A DNA stretch of 64,000 nucleotides from Atkinsonella hypoxylon. Its lineage: Eukaryota > Ascomycota > Sordariomycetes > Hypocreales > Clavicipitaceae. The stretch spans positions 1-64,000 of the forward strand of contig JFHB01000068.1 of the NCBI GenBank assembly GCA_000729835.1, read 5' to 3'. The notes under the pieces were generated by a model. That model had not been told where the DNA came from. It ran no database searches and was given only the letters and a program-made list of their open reading frames with translations. The translations under genes were made by a program, and so were the position numbers. Shown here in pieces: positions 35,347 to 47,098 of this stretch; within the stretch, counting starts at the first letter, position 1, and every line of letters starts with the position of its first letter.

Positions 35347-36799
35347 ATGGCTCAGCATGAAAGTCGCCCGGTGAGAAGTCAGTCGGAAGTCGCAGGCAAG
35401 CCCTTTGGCAGAGAATGGAGGAAGGAGTTCTTAATCGACCCCACGTGGCACAACCTGAATCACGGTACGAAATCATGTCCATGCCTCGTCATTGTCGTTT
35501 GCCGGTCGATCGGCAAAGTCCCATTAATTCGTTTGTGTGTGAAATGCAGGCTCCTTCGGGACATATCCCGCCCATGTGCTGCACAAGCTGCGCGGATATC
35601 AGGACCAGGCGGAGGCGCGACCAGATCGATTCGTTCGCTATGACCAGCTCAAGCTGCTTGATGAGTCCCGCGAGGCTGTCGCCAGGCTGGTCCATGCCCC
35701 GGTGGACACGGTCGTGTTTGTCGGCAACGCGACGGAAGGCGTCAACACTGTGCTGCGGAATCTGACGTGGGACAAGGACGGAAAGGATGTGATTCTCACC
35801 TTTTCGACCGTGTATGAGGCGTGCGCCAAGGCAGCCGATTACCTGGTGGACTCCTACGAGGGCAGTCTCGAGCACAGGGAGATCAGCATCACGTATCCCC
35901 TTGAAGACGAGGACATTCTCGTGGCCTTCCGCAAGGCGGTGCAGCAGGTCGAGGCGGATGGGAAGCGCGCCAAAGTGGTCATCTTCGACGTGGTCTCGTC
36001 CCGGCCTGGCGTCACCTTCCCCTGGGTCGAGATGGTCAAGGCGTGCAAGGAGCTGGGCGTCATTTCGCTCGTCGACGGCGCCCAGGGCATTGGCATGGTC
36101 CCTCTGGACCTCGAGGCCGCGGATCCAGACTTCTTCGTATCCAACTGCCACAAGTGGCTGCACGTACCGAGGGGATGCGCCGTGTTCTTCGCGCCCAAGC
36201 GGATGCAGCATGTGCTGCGCACAACGCTGGCCACGAGCTACGGATACATGCCCAAGGAAACCGCCCAGCAGACGACGCCCTTGCCGCCGAGCGCCAAGAG
36301 CGCCTACGTCAGCAACTTTGAGTTCGTGGGCACGCGGGACAACGGCCCGTATCTCTGCGTCAAGGACGCGATTGCGTGGCGGCAAGAGGTCTGCGGGGGC
36401 GAGGACAGGCTGATCGGCTATCTCTGGGACCTGAACAAGAAGGGCATCAGGCTGGTTGCGGAGGCTCTGGGGACCGAGCATCTCGATAACTCCAGGGGGA
36501 CCCTGACGAACTGCGCCATGGGCAATGTGGCATTGCCGGTGTGGGTGGGCGAGAAGGCGGACGGCGCGAAGGAGACGGACGTGGTGGTTCAGAGGGAGCA
36601 TGCGGCTTTGGTCTTTCAATGGGTTGCGGAAACGCTGGTGAATGACTACAAGACGTTCATGACCCTGTTTATGATTGGGGACAGGGTCTGGATGCGGCTG
36701 AGTGCGCAGATCTATCTTGACGAGCGGGACTATGAGATTGCGGCAGGCATACTGAAGGAGGTGTGTGAGCGCATTGGGAACGGGGAGTATTTGGAGTAG
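35347..36799 (+). CDS. Class V PLP aminotransferase-fold enzyme (Egt2 / isopenicillin N epimerase-like)
   Basis: Exons 35347-35464 and 35550-36799 (85-bp intron, GTACGA...TGCAG) give 455 residues. The splice restores LNHGSFGTYP, the N-terminal motif of this subgroup. The PLP lysine is Lys241 in SNCHKWLHVPRGC; SLVDGAQGIGM holds the PLP-binding aspartate; FVGTRDN is the conserved phosphate-side loop. As far as I recall, the closest characterised fungal relative is Egt2, the hercynylcysteine-sulfoxide lyase that completes ergothioneine synthesis; FGxxxxKEF, LNHGSFGT, NATxGVNTVLRN and SNFEFVGT agree with it. Many fungi carry paralogues annotated as isopenicillin N epimerase or cysteine desulfurase, so the substrate is uncertain. 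No Egt1-type partner lies in the window. Confidence 0.88.
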
Positions 36800-38712
36800 T
36801 GGTGGATGACGCCGTCTTGGACAGGTCAACTGGGAGGTTTCCCCGGCATATAGTTACCTTTTTTTTTTTTTTTTTTTCCTTCTTGACGCGGTGCCCGAAT
36901 CAAGTGAGATAGATGTCTGGTGTTTCTGTGCGAGGAAGCGCCCGCCAAGTTAATGCCAGCCAGTGGGAGACATTCTATCATCAGTGCCTTGGCCCTCAGC
37001 CAGCCGTGCAAGTCGTCGTACAAGTCAGGCGCCAATCGTCCTTATCGAGCCAGTCTTGTCGTCTGGAGAAAGGCCCTCGATAACACATGCGGCCAGACTC
37101 TTCAAGGTCCCTCCCTATCTGACCGTCCTGTGCCAATTATTCCGAGTCGTACCCGAATCGAATCTGGACCGGAGAAAAAAAGATATATATATATATAAAA
37201 TAAATAAATAATAAATAAAAAAAGCTGCGCTTGAACGGATCGCCGTGAAACCATAGGGGAAGCAGAGGCATGCCCGAGGATTGCTAGCGCAGTGGAAAAA
37301 GTCGAGGTCGACGCCGGGGATTTTTGCAAATGGGGCATGTTAATCGTGTCGCAGGTTGCACGCGCCTGATTCCGACGCTAAATTCTACGAGGCGCCTACG
37401 ACTAGCGTTTTTTTTTTTTTTTTTTTTTTTTTATTCCGCTCTGGCTTTTCTGCGGCCCCCATTGGCCCGCGGTCGTCGATTGGTTCACCCAGACTCCCGC
37501 TGACCGACTCTTCCTGTCGGCGGCAGAGTTGAACGCGGCAGCAGCTGCAGAGACGTCTGACATTGGGCGTTTCAGCACCTTTTCAACGGGGGGAGCGGCA
37601 GTGCAACTGACCGCCCCGCCCCCTGTGGCTCCCTGTGCGACGCCGTCTTTCCCGGTAGGGGTGGGTCTCCAGGGTGGCTGGCGTCGGAGGAAGCGCACGG
37701 CCGACGCATTGATGAAATTTGAATTGTCCGACTAGTCGAGGGGTTCGAACGGTCTCCGCCCCGCATGACGGCGGGGATTTAAGTTTGTGCGCGCTGCGGA
37801 ATTGCTCTTGTTCGGTGTGATTGGTGTGATTGGTGCGGTGGTTGGCACGGTCGATGGCGTCACTGTTCGAGGCCGGCGGGCGGTTGTGCTTTGCAAATGC
37901 ATCCAATGAAGCTCTACTTGCTCTGTACTTCCTTCCACGCTTGCGCGCCTGACCCACCTTGCCCGCTCCCTCCAGTCCCCTGCTCCCCTCCTCCTCCACC
38001 CTCCTCCTCCACAACCCGAACAGCAGATCCTGACACCCTCAGCCAACCAACACACGTCTGAACCGCACAACTCCATCCGATTTGGCGTTAGCCTGCGTTT
38101 TGCCATGCACGTAGGCGTTTTACGGCTGAGCCCTGTTGCCAATCCGTCATCACACATGCAGTCTCCCGTCGTTTGACAGGCCATCTGGCGTTACGTGTTG
38201 CGTGCGCGTGCATTATCCCGACAAGATGCCCTTGTATGGTTCACCACCCAGGGGTATACAGACCCCTGATTCTGATTCTGATGGAGAGGAGAGCTGCCAG
38301 CATCTTTTCTCGGAGGTCCCTGCAGCATGGGAGATCCGGCATTAATTTGGAAATAAAATTACCTGCCGGCCGGCCGTCCTTGATGCTTGTGTTCTTTCCT
38401 TGAGCTGGTCCTTGAGCTGGTCCTTGAGCCTGTGTTACAATTGTCTTCTGTAAACTTTTGCTTCTCTCCGTTCGTTGTATCGTTTGGGGCATTCTCATTT
38501 CATTTTTCACTCTCTATCATTTCTTCCCCCTAACGCCATTCTCTTCCTCTCTTCTCGATTGAGTCGATAAATACTCCGAACTTCACTTGTCCTTTTCTAT
38601 ACGACTGGCCACCTGGTGTGTAAGCCCTTTCATGAGACAGACAAGAATTCACGCATCAAACGACTTTACTTCTCTTTGTACAACATATCGTTCATTATAA
38701 ATCCCGTCCACA
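36800..38712. other. Intergenic region and promoter of the aspartic protease
   Basis: 1.9 kb. Holds poly-T tracts (36860-36878 and 37410-37432), an AT microsatellite near 37184-37196 and C-rich stretches near 37970-38010. Open frames here lack ATG or family features. The last few hundred bases, pyrimidine-rich with ATAAATA near 38569, are the probable promoter and leader. Confidence 0.55.
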
Positions 38713-40442
38713 ATGCATTCTCAAACCTTGATCGTGTTCTTCTGCGCCGCCTTGACGCTAGTGGCAGCAGATATCCAGAAGCGTTCGTTCGCTGTCGAAA
38801 GAGTCAAGAACCCAAACTTCACAGGGCGCGATGGACCGCGGGCTCTCACCAAGGCGTACCGCAAGTTCAACATGCCTTTACCGCAAGGCTTGTTGAATAC
38901 TATGGAGGCGAGAGAGAAGAAGGAACAGGAGGCAGCAACAGTGGCCAAGGAGAGGCGCAACACGGACTCGAAATCGCAGTTGAGATACGTTCATCGGAGT
39001 CAGGCTGTCCGGAGAGGACTATGGCAGGATATATTAGGTGCTATTGGCTTGGGAAACGGAAACCAGAATGCCGGGAATGGCAACCAAGGAGGGAACCAGA
39101 ATGGTGATCAAGGGGGAAATCAAAATGGTGGCCAAGGAGGAAACCAGAATGGTGGCCAAGGAGGAAACCAGAATGGTGGCCAAGGAGGAAACCAGAATGG
39201 TGGCCAAGGGGGAAATCAAAATGGTGACCAAGAAGGAAACCAGAATGGTGGCCAAGAGGGCAATCAAAATGGTGACCAAGGGGCAGACCAGGCAAATAAT
39301 GGTGACAACGGCAGTGGTGCGACTGGAGGCGACGGCGGCGGTTCACCTAATGAACTCCCTCAAACACCCAATCCCCCGGCTCAGCAATCAGGTAGTGTGC
39401 CTGCTGTTCCGGAAAGGAACGGCACCGAGTTTTTATCCCCTGTCACGATTGGCGGACAGACGGTCAACCTTGACTTCGACACTGGCTCCTCTGATCTCTG
39501 GGTCTTCACCAACCTGCTAGGTCCCGCCGCCACAGCCGGGCACGAAATCTTTGATTTCGCCAATTCGACAACTTTCAGACTCGTTGATGGTGCCAGCTTC
39601 CAAATCTCGTACGGCGACGGCTCCGGCGCAAAGGGCTTCGTCGGTACCGACGTCGTCGACGTGGGCGGCGTCCGGTTCAACGACCAGCCCGTCGAGCTCG
39701 CCATGCAGGTATCCCAGCCATTCATCCAAGACCATGACAATGACGGCCTCCTGGGCCTTGCATTCTCCAGCATCAACACAGTCACGCCGCAGAAGCAAAA
39801 GACGTTCTTCGATAACGTCAAGGACAGTCTTTCCTTGCCCGTCTTCACGGCCGACCTGAGGAAGGGCGCCCCCGGCACGTACACCTTTGGCGCTATTGAC
39901 AAGTCCAAGTTTCAGGGCGAGCTAACCTGGATCCCAGTCAACGCCTCGCAGGGATTGTGGCAGTTTAGCAGCGAGAAGTTTGCCATCAATGACGGGCAGC
40001 CCCAGTCCGCCTCGTCGGGTGGACAGGCCATTGCCGATACGGGGACCTCGCTGATTCTGGCCGGTGCGAGCGTTGTCAATGCGTATTACCGTCAGGTCCA
40101 GGGTGCGCAGAATGATACGGAACTCGGGGGTATCACGTTTCCCTGCGATGCTCAGTTACCTGATTTGACGCTGGATGTAGGCAACGCCTACATGGCCAAG
40201 GTGTCTGGCAAGGACATGAACTTTGCAAATGTTGACTCTCGCAGTGAGTTTTACCCCCAATATATACACACACGCATATATATGATATTCAGAATCGAGA
40301 CTGACTTTATGCAGCCTGCTTTGGAGGCCTTCAGGTGTCTCCCCAGGACCAGCTGAGCGTCTACGGCGACATCTTCTTCAAGTCCCAGTTCGTGGTGTTC
40401 AACGCCGGTAACAACTCGCTGGGAATAGCACCCCATGTGTAA
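38713..40442 (+). CDS. Secreted pepsin-like aspartic protease with Gly/Asn/Gln repeat insert
   Basis: Exons 38713-40243 and 40315-40442 (71-bp intron, GTGAGT...TGCAG) give 552 residues. Residues 1-19 are a signal peptide (HSQTLIVFFCAALTLVAA) and about 20-110 a basic propeptide. The catalytic aspartates are Asp256 (DFDTGSSDLW) and Asp442 (ADTGTSL); SYGDGSGAKGFVGTD is the flap. Exon 2 completes the fold with VYGDIFFKSQFVVF. The family digests proteins at acid pH. Between propeptide and enzyme lies an unusual insert, eight GGNQNGGQ-type octads at 126-189, encoded by a 24-bp minisatellite and followed by a Gly/Pro linker. It may act as a flexible spacer or wall tether. Open frames in other phases over the repeat are shadows. 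Confidence 0.94.
39088..39279 (+). repeat. 24-bp coding minisatellite, 8 units
   Basis: Eight in-frame 24-bp units encoding GGNQNGGQ with variants GDQ and EGNQ, inside the aspartic protease gene. Several units are nearly identical at DNA level, which suggests recent expansion and likely length variation between strains. Confidence 0.95.
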
Positions 40443-41167
40443 AGTGATTCTGGACTCTGAACACGCACGTGCTGGAATTAATACCCATCATCTTATTTAT
40501 GATGTATCGCGGGAACAATTTTGGTTGAACAGCCAATTGTACTTCTTACTGTGGCATTGCTGACGAGACGAGCGCCGTGTGACTAGAGAGTAGGAATGAC
40601 GCATGGCGTCTGGGCAGCCCGTCGGAGTGTGGCAGCGTCCAGCTCGTGTAGGCAGGACGGTCACAGGACAGGCCATTGTTCGTTGGCCTCGGTCGCCATG
40701 GCAGATGAAGAGGGTATATATGTTGTCTATAGAGTACAGTAAATATACTTGTAGGAATAAACGGTCGATTCGCACTCGATGACACCCTCTCGCTTCGCCC
40801 GAAATAAGGCTGACTCGGGTCCTGTCCGAATGCGTCTGCCTAACTTCATCAATCACAGACCAGACAGAGCTCGTGATCACGTAAGCTGACGCAATCGCCC
40901 GGCGCCGTCGAGCCTCCACCCCATCAGAGCCGTCTCCAACGCGCACACAATTTCCGCTGCTGAAGACACAGAAAGCCTATAAGAAGCCCTTTTAAACCCC
41001 CGGCCCCGGCCCCCCGGGCTCAAGCCGCATTCCGACCCGCCACCATCGACCATAAAAATCACGCCAATCACCCTCAAAATGGGTTCATCACAAAGAACCA
41101 TAAAATCCTAACCACCAATCCAATCCAATCCACAAAAGAAAAAGAGAAGAAAAAAAAAAAAAACCAG
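40443..41167. other. Intergenic region and leader of the small protein
   Basis: 0.7 kb between the aspartic protease and the 99-residue gene. The last 90 bases contain an upstream ORF (41079-41111) and an A-rich tract right before the start. No other gene. Confidence 0.55.
41079..41111 (+). promoter_or_regulatory. Upstream ORF resembling the main start
   Basis: A ten-codon ORF, MGSSQRTIKS, ends 56 bases before the ATG of the 99-residue protein. Its first 21 bases match the first 21 bases of the main ORF (MGSSQST) at 17 positions, so it looks like a local duplication of the start region. It is out of frame with the main ORF. If transcribed it could lower translation of the main ORF. Confidence 0.5.
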
Positions 41168-41467
41168 ATGGGCTCCTCACAAAGCACGCAGCCCAAAAAG
41201 TCGCTCTACCAGCGCTACCGCGAGAAGAAAGGCCCCCGCCCCATCGCCGACGAAGACCTCCTCAAGTACACCGGCCGGACGCGCGACGAGATCAACGCCT
41301 GGGCCGCCACTCAGCCCGGCGTGGGCAAGAACCAGCTCGCGGGCAAGGTGACGCTCGGGAGCGCAGGGGGTCTCGGCGGCGTGGGTGCGGCGCATGGTCT
41401 CGGCGGTTGGGGACCGGGGGCCGAGCCGCGGGGCGCGACGCGGGGGATGAAGTTTCCGCCGGAGTGA
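41168..41467 (+). CDS. Small conserved-type protein with N-myristoylation motif
   Basis: 99 residues, single exon. The N-terminus MGSSQSTQ fits the N-myristoylation rule (Gly2, Ser6) and is followed by a basic stretch (PKKSLYQRYREKK), so membrane attachment by myristate plus basic residues is plausible. The middle (IADEDLLKYTGRTRDEINAWAATQPGVGKNQLAG) looks like a short helical motif. The C-terminal third is Gly-rich. I do not recognise a named family or function. Codon use is strongly biased to C/G third positions, in keeping with a real, expressed gene, and the frame is short but clean. An A-rich tract immediately precedes the start, which is common before highly translated fungal ATGs. Confidence 0.7.
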   Translation: MGSSQSTQPKKSLYQRYREKKGPRPIADEDLLKYTGRTRDEINAWAATQPGVGKNQLAGKVTLGSAGGLGGVGAAHGLGGWGPGAEPRGATRGMKFPPE

Positions 41468-42152
41468 ACGGATGAAAAACTTTGGGTAACGGGTAGTTAT
41501 TGCACATCACCGGTTGGCAATGGGGATTGCAGGTAGTTTTGGCAAGTGACGTTGCAATCAAGGCGGATTACATAGCAATGTGAGACATAGCAATGTGAGA
41601 TGCCCAAGTTCATGGACGTCCCACGGTCCCTCCTTTTTAAATATCCTGCTGTGCTATCCACCCAGAATATCTATCTTGCTTGCCTCCTTTTTTTTTTGTT
41701 TTTTTTTGTGCGTAAGCTGTCGACGTTATGGAGGTAGAATTCGCCAACAGCTTGCAAAGGCCGCCTTCTGCTCCAATCTTGATTTTTCCCTTCATGCTAT
41801 TACTCATGCCTTCGCACTGTCTTGTCCAGATCTCCGACGAAAACAACCAAACAGACCACGATAGAGATTGTATATCGCACTTTTGTATATATTAAGCTGT
41901 GTCGTGAAATGATGAGACTATTACCTCTCCTAGATATAGAAATTGCCTTGTTCGCATCTACGGCAGCACTATACGCTGATCAGCCTAATGCTAGAACTGA
42001 ACCACAAACTACCACCCATGTTACCGCCCTCCCAGTATATGAAAGCGTTCAGCACAAAAAATAAATAAAAAATAAAAAATAAATCCACACCAGACATCAC
42101 CAATACATCCATCGTCCGGGGTATCAAGTTTGTCAGATTTGCCTGACCTGAG
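41468..42152. other. Convergent intergenic region
   Basis: 3' regions of the small protein (+) and the Zn2Cys6 regulator (-), with T-rich runs near 41689-41708 and A-rich DNA near 42056-42082. No gene seen. Confidence 0.55.
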
Positions 42153-44781
42153 TCATGAAGCAACAGGACCATCAGCGCCACAAACTGTGATTGGCTCCGT
42201 TATCGACGCCTCTGGGCCGTGTCGCATCACAGCTGCCGCTTGAGCAAAGAATGAGTTGGTGCGGATTGTTGTGGCTCGGATCAATGCCCTGGTCGGAGTA
42301 TGATCCGTCATGAATATCTTGTTGACCTTGACCCTGTAATCTTCCAGCATCTTGTGGGCTGATTCGATATGTGCTCTATCAGCCGCCATGAGGAAAAGGT
42401 AAACCAGAAAGTTGCCACAAAGGATCAATTGAGATCGTGCATCTAGAAATTAATGACATTACGGTCAGAACAGTTGTCATACCTGCGCATACAGGAACAA
42501 AACAGATGATCGAGATGGACATCACTTACGTCGTCCCCAAAAACCTCGTAGATCTCCGGGATTCACGCTCACAAAGAACTCAGTGAATTGAGCAAAATCT
42601 GCGAGAGCGTACGGAAACCATTGGCTAAGATTCGAATTTGGTTGTGATTTGGCAGCCTTTGTGGCAGGGTGCATCAAAGCTCGGTACAGAAGAACTTTGC
42701 TTGCGTAAAATGTCAGATGCAGCGGGCCTAGTCGTGGCTTTGGTCAATAACGAGACAATACACTTGACGAGTCGAGTGCGCAAATGAACTCACAGTTGTA
42801 GCATGAGACTACAGGATCTCGGTTCCTCGGAACAACCAAGCATGAAGGAATGAGGCTGGGCCAGTCTTTCAATTTATCTTGGATATCTGCGAGTCGCTCA
42901 CGAGCCTGTATTCGATCATACATGTCGCACATCTTGAGATTCACCTGGCTGCACAGAAACAGATCCTTAGTCACGATGCTCCAGTTGTCTCAATCACAGA
43001 CGTTTGCAGAAGATAGAAGAGTGTAAGAAAAACAAGTGTCACTTACAAGCTACAGTCCAGAACAGTTCGCAGGTATCTCGTTATTCTGATGTACTCGAGA
43101 AATCGAGCCCCTGATGCCACGTCGAAATATGCGTTCTGAAGGTCCACAAGATATCGCAAATCATCGGGTACGTCCTCATCACAGCGAAGATCCTCAATGT
43201 CGACCAGTGCCGTGTTGAAGGAAGTTGCGCTTATATGAGGCGGGTTTCCCAGGGAGATGGCTGCCCAGCAATCGGTCACAAAGGTCGACCACCACAGCTT
43301 CTTCCGCAACTTCTTCTCGATCGGTTCCAGATTCCACTCCGTAGGGTCTTGATGAAGTCCGATGAGTTGTGCGCATGCCGTAGCTTGGGCTGCAAGAGTA
43401 AAAGTTGATGGAGCTTCTATGGCATCAATGGAAGGCGGTTGGACGTGAATCAAGAGCAGACATGCTTGCACGACGAACAAGTTGGGATTTTCGACTTCTC
43501 TTCGAAGTGCTCGGTGAGCTTGGTCGACAATCTCATGCTGCTGGAAGGGAAATGGACCACCCGCTCGTGTGGCAGGGTCTTCGCTCCAGAAGACGGAGGC
43601 TAATGCATATACTGCTCCACGCAGACAAGCTGGTATCGACTTCCTGTTGCTAGCGTACCGACGCAAGAAGCGGACTTTGGACAAAAGCGGCAAGATTGGG
43701 TGCACGTGTCTAAAATACAACCGAACAAGGACATCTGCGTGTGGCCATACCTTCGTCTCGATAGCGTCCGAAGCTTCCTCCCTGGAAAGATTGATGTGTT
43801 TTGGGTGTCCCATGGATAAGAACAGAAAGTGAAGCGGCAAATCGTCCACGTCGGGACCACCACGATGAAGTTGAATTACATTTGCGTCGACGGTCGATGT
43901 CTCGCTCAAGATGCCATAACTGAAGGCGTCAAGTACGAAAGGATCCTGTTCCGCAGTGCTTCCCAGAAAGTATGTTGCGCGTCCCGGATTATCTTCCAGT
44001 GTATGAGCTGTGCCGCTAACATTTGATTCGGGAGAGTTCAAAGCGGGTTGCACAATGTCCATGCTCATGATACCTGTATCTGGCTCAGCCTTGATCTTCT
44101 CGTCGTGGGTGAAGCCATATGGTGAGAAACCCGTAGGTGTTGGGTCATAGCCATATCGTGAGGCTGCATAGTCGCTTGCCCCAGGTGCAGTTGGTGAAGC
44201 AAGTCCTCTCGGGCTTGATTTTGCCGTGTTGGGCCTCCCAAATGCTTCAGTCTGCTCCCGCACTCCTTGTCCATTGGATGTGGAATCATCATAGCTGGAG
44301 TATGACCTGGCTAAGGCCGCCTCACCTGCGGCGGTAGATTGGCAAGTGATGCCCCTTGTTTTGCAGAAAACGCCTAGATACGAGGGTTTAGCTCTTAGCT
44401 CAGGGGATGCCGATTCGAGTATGACGGTATATTACGAGGACAAACATGAGTATATACCTCACGATGCTGAGTTGAGGATCTCAGGACTGAGGGTCACGGC
44501 GAGGGCTGGGAGACGACCGGAGACGGGAACTCACATGGAGGCTCAGTCGTGATGATACACGCCGTCTTCCGGCGACGACAGGCATCGCAAGGACGACTCT
44601 TACGACTTCTCCTCTCTCTTGGCACACCAAAGGTGCTTTGTATCACAAACTTGCGGGGGCGACTGTTGGGTCCTTGTTCAGAAGTGTCTGGCCGGTCAGC
44701 CGGCACTGGAACAGGCAGAGGAACAGGAAGAGGACCGGAGGGATGGCCCGGGGCGATGGATCCAGAACTGTCACCATCCAT
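42153..44781 (-). CDS. Zn2Cys6 fungal transcription factor
   Basis: Exons in transcript order: 44781-44535, 44373-43047, 42948-42794, 42727-42530 and 42442-42153; 738 residues. The first intron splits the zinc cluster: exon 1 gives CDACRRRKTACIITTEPP and exon 2 supplies CVFCKTRGITC, so all six cysteines (65, 68, 75, 83, 86, 93) appear only after splicing. Residues about 225-600 resemble the fungal-specific transcription factor domain (HVHPILPLLSKVRFLRRY, ATACAQLIGLHQDPTEW, KKLWWSTFVTDCW). It should be a nuclear DNA-binding regulator of a metabolic pathway; the target is unknown. It lies 2.3 kb from THI4 and about 4.5 kb from the tetrulose cluster, so control of either is possible but unproven. 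The frame is open upstream of 44781; an earlier start cannot be excluded. Confidence 0.9.
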
Positions 44782-47098
44782 GGCCCGTGACGTGCAGTGA
44801 GATGCGGTTCGATACAAATGGGCGACACAAGGCGCATCACTTCGGCCTACTGTCTGGATCGTTTCGAAGAGTGTCGGCGAACGTGTCGGCAAAGCCTTGG
44901 ACAGGAAGCCACGAGTTAACCGATATGACCACGAGTGTGCTGGCCATCTGAGGGGGGGCCAAGGGGCGGGGTCCCTTGGGCGCAGGCCTGCAAAAATTAT
45001 GTCGGCTGCCACGAGAACGTGAGGGACGGCCGTATTCGCACTAGTCTGTTCTCGCTTACGCGGGCTCCTCGCGTTCTGATTGGCGGTATTTGTCCCCGTC
45101 ATTGCAGCTGGCGGCTAACTACTGGACACTTGTTTCTTTTTTCTTTTTTTCTTTTTTTTTTCTTTTTCCACCATTAAGTCAACGCCCCGCCCCTCACACC
45201 CAATGAGTGAGCATCAGCCACTCAAGCTCCATCGAACAAGACAAGGCGAGAGAAGAGGGAACTGCAAGTCACGGGACCAGACGTAACAGACCGCCCCCAA
45301 CAAAAATGGCCCGCCGTGGGAAATTTGATGAAACGAAGCAATAAAATCAAAGCAAACGCGAAACCATGGATACCAGGCAACAAGCTGGTGCAGCGCCTAC
45401 GGAGTTGAAAGTCGGCCGAGTCTCGGGCAGGCATGCATGCAATGCATCGCGGCGCAACGCAACGCACTTGGACCAGCCTTGGGCCCCGTGTTGTCAAAAA
45501 CTTGCTTCGACTGTTCGGGCTGACTGCCTGTGTGCTGCGAGGGGGCCAGCCCTGTGAGACAGCATTCAGTACTTCTGTCACATTCAGGAGAAAGAATTGC
45601 CCGAAGCTAACAATAGCCACAGGCAGGTCAAGTCCAAGCCCAAGCCGAAGTCATCTCACATCCATCCACGCACGGCAAGCGTATTTCATAGCTTATGCCT
45701 CACCAGCAAGGCTCCTCTTCTGTGCTTCTTTTTGCTCTTGTTCTTGTTCCTGTTCATCTTGTTCATCATCATCTTCTCCTTCTTCTTCTTCTTCTTCTTC
45801 TTTTCTTAGACTATCGCCATCAACTGGAACTGGGCCGTGGATTAAGCGAGCGGCGTCGATCTATGTTGGATCCAGACTCCAGCCAGCCAACTATCCGCTC
45901 GCCATCGCGGAAATTTAACTACCTAGTCAGTGGGTCAAGCCACCAACTTGCGCAAGGGGGGGGGAAGATCCGAGCTTGCTGCACTTTAATTTCACGAAAT
46001 CCATTTCCTCGGACGGCTCTGGCAGTTGTCAAGATTTCTCGTTGCCAAGACATGTATTCCCAAGAGCCCGTCGCCTCAGAGTCCACCACGGCCAACCTAC
46101 CGTCCACACCGCTACGTGCCTCGACGCAACGCAAAACTGTCTTGGGATGTGATCAAATACTTTAGTTAGCTCTGTAATATGCCATCAGCATCACCACCGC
46201 CAGAGTGGTGGCATGCTTTGACAGGAAACGAGTCAATCGTGCTCGTCGTAGGGAAAGCGCCCTGGATCCAGGTGTCACACAAAGTAGTGCAGATGAGATT
46301 AAACCCCGAGCCCTTCTAGGAAGCAAGCGAGCGACCACCTCGGCCGAAGCTGTCGGCCAACCTTGACAGGTGACCCGCTAGTTAATAAGATGTCTGTTAA
46401 GTATGCGGTCCCTGGAAGAGGCCGATCACATGATAATTGAACTTCACATCATGCGCGCTAGAAGTCTATACATGGACAAAAGTCATTGAAACACTCCTAG
46501 ACAAAAGTTTAAAGCGCTGTGTCTCCATCCTGACGGCAGGAAAATGGTGAAGCATATCCATCGCAAGGTTCTGTATCCAAGGGCGCGATAAATCTCCATT
46601 ATGTCTTCGTGCCGTTTGCGACCAACTAGATAGTAGCTTCGAGCCATATTTTGGCCGTTATGACATTGGATACTCCGAGCTGCAAAAGTGCTTGAAGAAG
46701 CATGAAACAGCATATTACTAAGAGTCCTTACCGATGGGGCTAGGACATTTACAACAAGGCACTGGGTGCCTGATTGAGTTCAACATTCGGACCATGTACC
46801 AGCTTCACATTTTGTTGTTACCAAGCGATACTTATTGGACGTAAAGGCTCTTTTTTTTTTTTTTTTTTTTTTTTTCGTGACGGCCTTTGTGTTATGTCCA
46901 GAGGGCTTCAACACACTTTACTGTTTGTCACGAAATTGCACGCGAATAACGGGACGAGGAGTTATTTCAAACACTCATATTTCATCCTGGATGCACGGTT
47001 TTACGTACGTCTGCCGTCTGATGTTAAGAGAGCATAATCTCAACTGCATCCCTATCTCGTATACTTTCATGCTCTCATCCCACCACCATGCTTCTATT
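44782..47098. other. Intergenic region
   Basis: 2.3 kb between the regulator's start and the 3' end of THI4. Holds T-rich and TTC repeats (45766-45808), a T run at 46851-46875 and Cys/Ser-rich open frames created by these repeats. No gene is called. Confidence 0.5.
45766..45808. repeat. TTC-rich microsatellite
   Basis: Imperfect run of TTC trinucleotides with a TCTCC interruption, read directly. Intergenic. Confidence 0.85.

Noticed and set aside
35489..36829. 446-codon minus-strand open frame
   Set aside because: Antisense shadow of the class V aminotransferase; Arg/His/Leu-rich with no motif.
37402..37698. 98-codon minus-strand frame ending in a lysine run
   Set aside because: Begins with GTG rather than ATG and ends in a poly-T-derived Lys tract.
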